Origin: JAMCRM01 sp041685075
GTDB lineage: Bacteria; Acidobacteriota; Terriglobia; Bryobacterales; Bryobacteraceae
NCBI GenBank assembly: GCA_041685075.1
Contig: JAWLGN010000180.1
Location: 1 to 11,411 of the forward strand
Length of the DNA stretch: 11,411 nt
Reading direction: 5' to 3'
Both the position numbers and the translations under genes were made by a program. Every line of letters starts with the position of its first letter. Within the stretch, counting starts at the first letter, position 1. The notes below the pieces were generated by a model. The model made no database searches, was not told the origin of the DNA, and was given only the letters and a program-made list of their open reading frames with translations. This document shows positions 1 through 5,349 of the stretch, in pieces.

Positions 1-521
1 GAAATGGCAAGGTTATTGGCTGCATTCTTGAGCATTTGCAGCCGGCTTTCGGTGGTGGCATACCGCTGGTTGGCTTCGTTTAGAAGCGCCACGTTGTCAT
101 CCCAGGCTGTATTGGCCAGTTCCTGGGCAGCGGCAAACAAATCCGTTGCACTGCTGGCCCGTAGGATGGCGTCACGAAGGCGTACTTCCGTAATGCCCAT
201 CTCATCCAGGGTTACAACGGCGGAACCACCGTTATCCTCAATGGCACGAAGGCCTGCCAGGAACTGCGTCAATGCACCCGCTGCATTTTCACCGTAGGCC
301 GTGGCGAATTGCTCGGCGGTCATCCCCGCCACCTCAGCGAACTTGTCCAGATCACCAGAGGTGGACATCATGGTTTTAAGTTCTGTGGTGGTGAGGCCTA
401 ATCCGCTGGCCAGCTTCTTAAATGCTTTACTGTCCTGGTCTGCCAGCAATTCCAGTTCCCTCAGGCTCAAGCCGGTGGAAGCGATCACATCCTTAGCCTT
501 GGAGCCGGTCTCCGCCGCCAT
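1..521 (-). other. Phage tail tape-measure protein segment (prophage-derived or foreign DNA)
   Basis: This is the tape-measure part of the chimeric frame, about 173 residues running off the left edge. Tape-measure proteins set tail length in siphophages and myophages. The motifs visible (tape-measure AETG stretch, AGMTAEQF, GENAAGAL, LDEMGITEVRLRD, AWDDNVALLNEA, ATTESRLQMLKN) match the region after the core minor-tail domain in Firmicutes-type phages, from memory of the family. GC content and codon use differ from every other gene in the window. No neighbouring phage gene is inside the window, so the extent of any prophage is unknown. Confidence 0.8.
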
Positions 522-1169
522 CAGGGGCCACCATGTCTCCTCCCCTTCGTCCCCGTCCCCGCGGTCTTCTTTCTTCACCGTGGCGCCCGGACTGCGGCCC
601 TCGAACAGGGAATCGATGCGGGCGATCGTGGCATGCGAGAGGGAGGCCACCAGGTGGGACGCCTGGATCGATTCCGAAACGTGGTCGATGAAGTAGATCA
701 GGAACCCCACCGTCCCGATGGCCAGCAGCATCCCCGCCAATGTCGCCAGCAGGGGCACGAACTCCGCCACCGCGCCGCCGCCCCGGATCGACCACAGCAG
801 CATCAGGCTGTAGGTGAACACGGCGGCGAAGTAACCCAGCACCACCTGGTTCCCCCGGTCGCCCATGAACGCGCGCAGCACCCGCGAGCTGTACTGGTTG
901 GCGGCCATCGTGAGGGTCACGATGGTGATCGAGTAGATCACCCCGGCCAGCGTGATCACCGCGCCCGCTACCGCGCCGAACATGCTCCGCGCCCCCTCGC
1001 CGCCGATTGCCAGGAAGGGCCACCGCCGCCTTACCTCCTCGCCATAGGCGGCGTCCACGGCCGTCAGCCCGGCGTTCAGCAGGATGGCGCCCGCCACCAT
1101 GAGGCTGGGGATGAACCACAGGCTCGAACGCACCTCGAGCAAGGCCTTGAACAGCCATTTGGGGGCCAT
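1..1169 (-). CDS. Chimeric open frame: DUF2254 membrane protein N-terminus joined to phage tail tape-measure segment (partial)
   Basis: From the ATG at 1169 the minus-strand frame is open to the window edge (389 codons, no stop). Residues 1-213 look like the DUF2254 family of predicted inner-membrane proteins: hydrophobic segments near 16-38, 62-90, 107-127 and 136-161, a GARSMFGAVAGAVITLAGVIY-like core, MGDRGNQVVLG and YFIDHVSESIQA. DUF2254 proteins usually exceed 400 residues, so only the front half is here. From about residue 217 the protein becomes a tail tape-measure sequence (TP901-like), with AGMTAEQFATAYGENAAGAL, LDEMGITEVRLRDAILRAS and NQRYATTESRLQMLKN. The DNA of that part is less GC-rich and uses TTA, CTA and AAA codons. 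ATG 1169 is the only ATG after the in-frame stop at 1191-1193; no strong Shine-Dalgarno is seen. The natural DUF2254 C-terminus is missing, so this is not an intact copy of either gene. Confidence 0.8.
   Translation of the reverse strand, partial: MAPKWLFKALLEVRSSLWFIPSLMVAGAILLNAGLTAVDAAYGEEVRRRWPFLAIGGEGARSMFGAVAGAVITLAGVIYSITIVTLTMAANQYSSRVLRAFMGDRGNQVVLGYFAAVFTYSLMLLWSIRGGGAVAEFVPLLATLAGMLLAIGTVGFLIYFIDHVSESIQASHLVASLSHATIARIDSLFEGRSPGATVKKEDRGDGDEGEETWWPLMAAETGSKAKDVIASTGLSLRELELLADQDSKAFKKLASGLGLTTTELKTMMSTSGDLDKFAEVAGMTAEQFATAYGENAAGALTQFLAGLRAIEDNGGSAVVTLDEMGITEVRLRDAILRASSATDLFAAAQELANTAWDDNVALLNEANQRYATTESRLQMLKNAANNLAI
515..540. other. Composition and homology junction (recombination or misassembly point)
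   Basis: To the right, DUF2254-like sequence ends in an acidic stretch (KKEDRGDGDEGEET). To the left, tape-measure sequence begins around MAAETGS. Base composition changes over the same few dozen bases. I see no att-like repeat, integrase gene or insertion-sequence end at the junction. Confidence 0.6.
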
Positions 1170-1240
1170 GGGGACACGCCGCTTCTGTTTTCATTCTGTC
1201 ACGCGCCCCGGCGCCCCCGTCGCCGGACTGTGCGGACCGC

Positions 1241-1246
1241 TATACT
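1241..1246 (+). promoter_or_regulatory. Putative -10 element (TATACT) for a leaderless transcript
   Basis: TATACT ends exactly 6 bases before the ATG at 1253, so transcription would begin at or near the start codon. No Shine-Dalgarno fits in the gap and no clear -35 box is present. The same GCTATACTG 9-mer with the same spacing precedes the gene at 7009. Confidence 0.5.
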
Positions 1247-1252
1247 GCTTCT

Positions 1253-1642
1253 ATGAATCGACGTACCGCTTTGCTGGCGCTGGCCGGCCTCGCCGCCGGT
1301 TGCAGCGCGCCGCCCGAGGGTGGGGAGCTCTCCCCCGAAGAACTCTCCCGGCTGCTCGAGGACCGCCGGAACATCTTCTTCCTCGACGTGCGCGAGCCGG
1401 CCGAAATCCAGCGGCTCGGCAGCATCGGCGGCTACGTCAACATCCCCGTCAACCAGCTCGAACGCCGCCTCCACGAGATACCTCGCGACCGCGTGATCGT
1501 CACCGCTTGAACGGGCGGCAAGCGTGCCGCGCGTGCCGCGGCCATCCTTAAAGAAAACGGTTTTCGCGTGGCGGGTTCCTGCGGGCTGGAGGAGTTCAAA
1601 CGCCGCGGCGGCAAGGTGGAATACCCCGGCCGCGGCGAATAG
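1253..1642 (+). CDS. Rhodanese-domain lipoprotein, candidate selenoprotein (in-frame TGA at 1508-1510 read as Sec)
   Basis: Read through one TGA, this frame gives a 129-residue single-domain rhodanese. Residues 1-17 form a lipoprotein-type signal ending LAGLAAGC, so the protein would be anchored outside the cytoplasm with Cys17 as the lipidated residue. DVREPAEI (45-52) and GYVNIPV (60-66) are the usual rhodanese landmarks. The TGA is codon 86, exactly where the catalytic cysteine belongs: after IVTA comes X-TGGKR, fitting the CxxGxR active-site loop, then AARAAAILKENGF, which aligns without gaps to the family pattern SAxAAxILxEAGF. The frame closes at TAG 1640-1642, 12 bases before the stop of the convergent gene. 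A suitable hairpin follows the TGA. Rhodaneses move sulfur through a cysteine persulfide; selenium at that site would alter reactivity. The alternative is a pseudogene from a TGC-to-TGA change or a sequencing error. A conventional call would stop at 1510 (85 residues). Confidence 0.7.
1526..1542 (+). promoter_or_regulatory. Candidate bacterial SECIS element (hairpin after the UGA)
   Basis: Bases 1526-1531 (GCCGCG) pair perfectly with 1537-1542 (CGCGGC), leaving a five-base loop CGUGC. The loop starts 21 bases after the UGA, inside the 16-37 base window described for bacterial SECIS hairpins, and has G as its second base (1533), as the consensus requires. U1525 is unpaired just below the stem. 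A competing hairpin (1515-1520 with 1525-1530, loop AGCG) is closer to the UGA and has one A-U pair. The high local GC makes chance hairpins easy. Confidence 0.5.
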
Positions 1643-1654
1643 ACGTCCGGCGCC

Positions 1655-2728
1655 TTACTGCGGCGGCTGCTCGCGGGTCTGCTCTTCGCTCAACGGCGCG
1701 GGTGTCTCGTCCAGCTCGAACGATACCGAAGCCTCCGCGCTGAACTTGCGATACATGCGGAATTCCACGTCGTTGCGCGTCAGCAGCCGGTTGGATCGCA
1801 TCCGTACTTCGGCCCGCAGCGGCAGCAGGTAATCCTGCTCTCCAATCTGGGTGAAATCGTAATCCAGCACCGTGCGCGCCTGCTGCACCGGGAAGGAGGG
1901 CGGCACGTCCATGGCTTCGAGTGTAATGCGCGTTACCATGCGGGTGTCGCGGTCGACGAACACCTCGCCGCGGTAGCCGGCGATGATCTCCAGGCGCCGC
2001 TCGTAGCTGATGCGCCACTGCGAGTAGGGCTGCGGCACGCGATAGGAGAAGACGTACACCCGCCGGCCGCGTAGCGTGGCCCAGCGCGCCCATTCGAACT
2101 CCGCGCGGGTCTTCGGCTCGAACAACTCGCGCAGCAGGCTGCCGAATTCGCCCGTCGAGGTGGCGCCCCCCACCGACTCGTAGGACTGGTCCGTCACGCT
2201 GTTGTTCACCATGATCAGCTTGTACTCCTCGCGCTGGTCGAAGTAGCTGAGCCGCGCGGTCAGCACATCGGCGCTCTGCCAGAGTTCCAGTCCGCTGGGG
2301 TCCACAAAACGGCGGGTGACCTGCGTGCAGATGAAGTCCGGAAGGTTGCGCGTGTAGTTGAGCGCGTTCTCCCGCACCTCCTGGATGATGCGTTTCTGCT
2401 CTTCGGGCGAGGGCGGCGGAATAGTCGGGCGCTTGGCCTCGGGCGCCGGGCGGGCCGCCGCCGGCAGGTCGCGCGAGGCATCCCGCAAACGCCGCATGGC
2501 CTCCAGCGTGCGAGGACCCGCGCCGTAACCCTGCAACTCCTCGATCATGCTGTCGTCCAGCCGCTCCGACATCTTGCAGCGCGAAAGGTACGCCGCCACC
2601 TGCCGGTCGGGGTGCTTCAGTTGAACCGAGGACTTGATGAAGCGCGCCAGTTGTTCCACCGTGAGGGTGCTTTGCGCCCAGGCTCCCAGGCACGCCGCCA
2701 GAACGGCTGCCGCGATACGCACACGCAT
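1655..2728 (-). CDS. Secreted protein of unknown function, acidobacterial-type family with LPDFICTQ motif
   Basis: From ATG 2728 this is a 357-residue protein. It begins with a signal peptide (MRVRIAAAVLAACLGAWAQS), so it is exported. Residues 20-90 are predicted helical, then comes a proline/alanine-rich linker (90-110), then a mainly beta domain of about 230 residues opening with LPDFICTQVTRRF (129-141). I recall this motif from paralogous secreted proteins in Acidobacteria; no enzymatic function is assigned and no catalytic signature is visible. Start choice is open: ATG 2740 adds four residues; ATG 2728 has GAGGAG only one base away; GTG 2722 has that Shine-Dalgarno at a better 7-base spacing and still leaves a good signal peptide. 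It is the last of three minus-strand genes and converges on the rhodanese gene with 12 bases between stops. Confidence 0.75.
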   Translation of the reverse strand: MRVRIAAAVLAACLGAWAQSTLTVEQLARFIKSSVQLKHPDRQVAAYLSRCKMSERLDDSMIEELQGYGAGPRTLEAMRRLRDASRDLPAAARPAPEAKRPTIPPPSPEEQKRIIQEVRENALNYTRNLPDFICTQVTRRFVDPSGLELWQSADVLTARLSYFDQREEYKLIMVNNSVTDQSYESVGGATSTGEFGSLLRELFEPKTRAEFEWARWATLRGRRVYVFSYRVPQPYSQWRISYERRLEIIAGYRGEVFVDRDTRMVTRITLEAMDVPPSFPVQQARTVLDYDFTQIGEQDYLLPLRAEVRMRSNRLLTRNDVEFRMYRKFSAEASVSFELDETPAPLSEEQTREQPPQ

Positions 2729-2739
2729 ACTCCTCACCA

Positions 2740-2760
2740 TTTTCGCACGGTGCGCGAAAA
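2740..2760. repeat. Perfect 7-bp inverted repeat TTTTCGC/GCGAAAA
   Basis: Arms 2740-2746 and 2754-2760 flank a 7-base loop, between the response regulator stop and the start of the secreted protein gene. The T/A polarity of the arms is wrong for an intrinsic terminator on either strand. An operator-like site upstream of the secreted-protein gene is possible but unproven. Confidence 0.4.
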
Positions 2761-2777
2761 CGGCCGCTTCCGTGGCT

Positions 2778-3200
2778 CTAGCGCATGCCCGCGGCGCAAA
2801 CGCGCGGCGTTACCAGCACCTCCCGCACCTTGGCCGCCAGTTCGCAGGGCAGGAAGGGCTTGGGGATGAGTTCGAAACCGCGCTCCAGCACGCCCTTGCG
2901 GATCAGCGGGGTGTCGGGCATCCCGGCCGTGAACAGCACCCGCAGGCCGGGGTCGAACAGCAGCAGCGCCTCCGCCAGCTCGGGTCCGTTGATGCCGGGC
3001 ATCACCACGTCGGTGAGGAGCAGGTCGATGTGCGGCTCGCGGCGAAAGATCTCCAGCGCCTCGTTGGCGCCGCCGGCGGCCAGTACCCGGTACCCCTGGT
3101 TGGCCAGAATCCCGCGCATCACCCGGAGCACGATGGCCTCGTCATCCACCACCAGGACCGTGCCGGCGGACGACTCGCGCGCCTCTCCCTTGTACTCCAT
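2778..3200 (-). CDS. Single-domain response regulator (CheY-like receiver)
   Basis: The 140-residue product is a stand-alone receiver domain. The acidic pocket is Asp19-Asp20 (VVDDE), the phospho-acceptor is Asp64 (LLLTDVVMP), the switch threonine is Thr91 (LFTAGMP) and the conserved lysine is Lys114 (IPKPF), so all residues needed for phosphorylation are present. No DNA-binding or other output domain follows, so it probably acts through protein contacts, or receives phosphate from a hybrid histidine kinase as such FixJ/CheY-type receivers do. No kinase gene is in the window. It lies 111 bases downstream of the alanyl-tRNA editing gene on the same strand, with an inverted repeat and a TACAAT hexamer in the gap that could be its own promoter. 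The AlaX neighbour suggests no shared function. Confidence 0.9.
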   Translation of the reverse strand: MEYKGEARESSAGTVLVVDDEAIVLRVMRGILANQGYRVLAAGGANEALEIFRREPHIDLLLTDVVMPGINGPELAEALLLFDPGLRVLFTAGMPDTPLIRKGVLERGFELIPKPFLPCELAAKVREVLVTPRVCAAGMR

Positions 3201-3213
3201 AGCTTGACTTGCA

Positions 3214-3236
3214 TTGTAAAGCCGCGCGGCTTACAA
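3214..3236 (-). promoter_or_regulatory. Inverted repeat overlapping a possible -10 upstream of the receiver gene
   Basis: TTGTAA (3214-3219) and TTACAA (3231-3236) flank the palindrome GCCGCGCGGC, with one extra A at 3220. On the minus strand the repeat contains TACAAT, a good -10 hexamer, 12 bases before the start codon at 3200. Overlap of a palindrome with a promoter suggests an operator. No T-tract follows, so a terminator is less likely. No good -35 is visible. Confidence 0.4.
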
Positions 3237-3311
3237 AACCAAGAGAAATCAGCGCTTCCTCGGTGCTAAAACATACCGCGATGAAATGTTCTGCGGGCGG
3301 AAACGTTAACA

Positions 3312-4463
3312 CTAAAACAAATCCAGCACGCGTTGGAGCGCGGCCCCGTCCGGAAGGCTGCCCTGGGCCATGCGGGAACTGCCGCCGCCCCGTCCGCCAG
3401 CGGCCTGGAGCGCGGCCTTGAGCTGCCGCCCCGCGTCGATCCCCGCGTCCGCGGAAACCGCCAGCAGCACCGACGGGGGGGTCTCGACCGCCGCGACATA
3501 GACGGCCCCGTCCCGCGCGGTAAAGCTCTGGGCCAGCGCGCGGCGCTCTTCGAGCGCCCCCGTGGCGAACCGCTCCACCACTCTGCGCACCCCGTCCGGA
3601 CCGGGCGGCGTGCGATCGTAGAGTTCGCGCCCGCGATAGACCGCCAGTTCGTTCTCCAACGCGCGCCGCTGTCTTTCGGCCGCGCGCAGCGCTTCCACCC
3701 GGGCCGCGGCCAGAGCCGGCGCATCGCCCGGCGCGCAGGAAAACAGGTGCGCCACGGCGGCCAGCGCATCCACGTCGGCCCGCGCGCGGCGCACGGCGCG
3801 GCCGCCGCATACGAACTCCACCCGCAAGGTGTTGCGCACCCGTTCGGTGCGGCCCAGCAGAATCGAACCGATCTCCCCGGTGGCGCGCACGTGCGTGCCG
3901 CCGCAGGCGCTGCGGTCCAGGCCCTCGATGGTCACCACCCGGATGGCTCCCGCGCGCCCCGCCGGTTTCCGCAGTCCCGCCGCCGCGGCGGCATCTTCGA
4001 AGGAGACGGTGACGGCGCGGTTCTCCCACAGCGCCGCATTGGCCCGCTCCTCCACCGCCCGGAGCGCCGCGGCATCGAGCGCGCCGCCTTCCAGGTCCAT
4101 GGTGGTGCACTCGGCCCCCAGGTGGAAGCTCACGGTCCGGGCGCCCGTCTCCGCCTCGAATACGGCCGAGAGCAGGTGCTGCCCGCTATGCTGCTGCATG
4201 TGGTCGAAGCGCCGCTGCCAATCGATGCGGCACGCCACGGTCTCGCCCTCAACGGGACCGTCCACGCGATGCGCGATGCGCTCGCCGTCTTCGAACACCT
4301 CGCTCACCGCGACCCCCGCAATAGTTCCGGTGTCATAGGGTTGCCCGCCGGAAGCCGGATAGAAGGCGCTGCGGTCCAGGTAGACGAGGTCGCCGGAGCG
4401 TTCCACCACGCGCGCCTCGAACTCCCGCAGGTAGCTATCGGAGTAGTACAGCCGTTCGGTCAT
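3312..4463 (-). CDS. Alanyl-tRNA editing protein (AlaX-like, with DHHA1 domain)
   Basis: The 383-residue product resembles the editing half of alanyl-tRNA synthetase without the aminoacylation domain. Such proteins hydrolyse Ser-tRNA(Ala) or Gly-tRNA(Ala) in the cytosol. Residues 1-80 form the AlaX beta-barrel, including FYPASGGQPYDTG (35-46). The zinc and editing site is complete: His92 and His96 (QQHSGQHLL) and Cys187 and His191 (RSACGGTHV). A coiled-coil-like helical stretch (about 247-280) leads to a DHHA1-type C-terminus with a glycine-rich GGRGGGSSRMAQG motif (356-368). The start at 4463 gives the family-typical MTERLYYSDSYL; the frame is also open upstream to an ATG at 4520, but those residues do not look conserved. 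GGTGG lies about 10 bases before the chosen ATG. It is divergent from the tRNA gene and may head the minus-strand cluster. Confidence 0.88.
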   Translation of the reverse strand: MTERLYYSDSYLREFEARVVERSGDLVYLDRSAFYPASGGQPYDTGTIAGVAVSEVFEDGERIAHRVDGPVEGETVACRIDWQRRFDHMQQHSGQHLLSAVFEAETGARTVSFHLGAECTTMDLEGGALDAAALRAVEERANAALWENRAVTVSFEDAAAAAGLRKPAGRAGAIRVVTIEGLDRSACGGTHVRATGEIGSILLGRTERVRNTLRVEFVCGGRAVRRARADVDALAAVAHLFSCAPGDAPALAAARVEALRAAERQRRALENELAVYRGRELYDRTPPGPDGVRRVVERFATGALEERRALAQSFTARDGAVYVAAVETPPSVLLAVSADAGIDAGRQLKAALQAAGGRGGGSSRMAQGSLPDGAALQRVLDLF

Positions 4464-4506
4464 GGAAACCGCCACCATATCACGCGCATTTCGCCGCCGT
4501 CCGCAG

Positions 4507-4536
4507 TTGCGCAGGAGCACCGAAAACAGGTAGAGT
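4507..4536 (+). promoter_or_regulatory. Possible promoter of tRNA-Arg
   Basis: TTGCGC (4507-4512) and TAGAGT (4531-4536) are spaced by 18 bases and would start transcription about 15-18 bases before the tRNA. Both hexamers are imperfect matches to the housekeeping sigma consensus. Confidence 0.3.
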
Positions 4537-4560
4537 AGAACAGAGACGTACCCCCGAAAC

Positions 4561-4637
4561 GCGCCCGTAGCTCAGTTGGATAGAGCGTCTGGCTACGAAC
4601 CAGAAGGTCGCATGTTCGAGTCATGCCGGGCGCACCA
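4561..4637 (+). tRNA. tRNA-Arg (anticodon ACG), CCA encoded
   Basis: A full cloverleaf is visible. The 7-bp acceptor stem is GCGCCCG/CGGGCGC, the D arm GCTC-AGTTGGATA-GAGC, the anticodon stem TCTGG/CCAGA with loop CTACGAA (anticodon ACG, read as ICG after deamination), the variable loop AGGTC, and the T arm GCATG-TTCGAGT-CATGC. The discriminator is A4634 and the CCA end is encoded at 4635-4637. It would decode CGU, CGC and CGA; CGC is heavily used by the genes here. It is convergent with the DUF6064 gene, 10 bases away. No integrated element or repeated 3' tRNA end is seen. Confidence 0.97.
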
Positions 4638-4647
4638 CCCACTCGAT

Positions 4648-5301
4648 TCATCCCCGTCCCCGCGTGCGCGCGGCTTCCCTGCGGCTGAACATCATCCAGG
4701 CTGCCAGCGCGCCTGCCGCGCCCAGCGCCAGGTCCTGTGGCACGCCCAGCAGGAAGGCAGCCTGTATACCTACCGCGCTCCACAGTAGCGGCGCGGCTAA
4801 TGCGGCTCGCGGCAGCGGCGGCTTGGCGAACGATAGCAGCCCAATGGTGAAGAGCGTCGTCGGGCAGGGCAGCCCGAAGGTCGGGATGTGCGGATATGCG
4901 TGTCCGCCGGCCGTTGACAGCACCGGATAGATGCCCAGCGCGTATGCCACCAGTCCCAGGCCGGCGGCCGCGCGCCCGCTGCTCTCCACCGCGAACCAGA
5001 TGCGGCGCTGAATGAAGCCATGCCAGAAAAACGCTACGGCCCCCACCCCCGAGATCGCCGCGAAGCCCCAGGCCAGCGGATTGATCCGGGTGAAGAATGC
5101 CACGTGGTAGGCCAGCGCCATCCATGCCCACAAAAGCGCCAGCGCACCGGAGACGAAGACGCCCGACCATCGCCGCGGCCACACCACCAGGGCCACGCAC
5201 GCCACCGCCAGCACGGTCAGCACAATCTGCGCCGGCCACACCGCCTCGTTGTACTGGCGGAAGACGTCGACGAACTGTTCCGCCGTGAAAGGCAGCCGCA
5301 T
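4648..5301 (-). CDS. DUF6064 family multi-pass membrane protein
   Basis: The 217-residue product matches what I recall of the DUF6064 family: N-terminal FTAEQFVDVFRQYNEAVWPAQ, then LLWAWMALAYHVAFFTRINP, GHAYPHIPTFGLPCPTTLFT and LLGVPQDL. About six to seven hydrophobic segments fill most of the chain. The conserved histidines and the GxPCPTT motif sit next to membrane segments. No function is known to me. The start at 5301 fits the family N-terminus; the frame is open far upstream, but only as the antisense shadow of the esterase gene. A TATAGT hexamer sits 7 bases before the ATG, and the intervening GGTGGGG could instead act as a Shine-Dalgarno. It is divergent from the esterase gene, with only 48 bases between the two starts. 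Confidence 0.8.
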   Translation of the reverse strand: MRLPFTAEQFVDVFRQYNEAVWPAQIVLTVLAVACVALVVWPRRWSGVFVSGALALLWAWMALAYHVAFFTRINPLAWGFAAISGVGAVAFFWHGFIQRRIWFAVESSGRAAAGLGLVAYALGIYPVLSTAGGHAYPHIPTFGLPCPTTLFTIGLLSFAKPPLPRAALAAPLLWSAVGIQAAFLLGVPQDLALGAAGALAAWMMFSRREAARTRGRG

Positions 5302-5308
5302 CCCCACC

Positions 5309-5314
5309 ACTATA
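5309..5314 (-). promoter_or_regulatory. Putative -10 element (TATAGT) for DUF6064 gene
   Basis: On the minus strand TATAGT ends 7 bases before the ATG at 5301. This spacing would give a leaderless or near-leaderless transcript. The G-rich gap may alternatively be a ribosome binding site for a longer transcript. Confidence 0.35.
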
Positions 5315-5337
5315 CAAACCTGCCGCCCTTCAGGCGC

Positions 5338-5343
5338 TACCAT
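5338..5343 (+). promoter_or_regulatory. Putative -10 element (TACCAT) for the esterase gene
   Basis: TACCAT fits the TANNNT pattern and ends 6 bases before ATG 5350, the same spacing as at 1253 and 7009. The intervening GAAGAG touches the ATG and is too close to work as a normal Shine-Dalgarno. The match to the -10 consensus is weaker than at the other sites. Confidence 0.3.
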
Positions 5344-5349
5344 GAAGAG

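Noticed and set aside
493..1194. 233-codon minus-strand open frame rich in Arg, Gly and Pro
   Set aside because: It is the frame-shifted shadow of the DUF2254 coding frame, which has clear membrane segments and family motifs; the shadow has no recognisable domain.
1508..1510. TGA as an ordinary stop, giving an 85-residue rhodanese
   Set aside because: That product would end one residue before the catalytic position and leave the well-matched C-terminal half of the domain untranslated. Selenocysteine fits better, though a nonsense mutation is not excluded.
2740..2760. TTTTCGC/GCGAAAA repeat as an intrinsic terminator
   Set aside because: The T-rich arm comes first and the A-rich arm last on both strands, the opposite of what a terminator needs.
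4561..4640. tRNA-Arg as an attachment site for an integrated element
   Set aside because: No repeat of the tRNA 3' end and no integrase gene appear in the window, and the flanking genes have the same composition on both sides.
5020..5349. Upstream extension of the esterase frame to 5020
   Set aside because: The region is antisense to DUF6064, and a signal peptide begins exactly at 5350.
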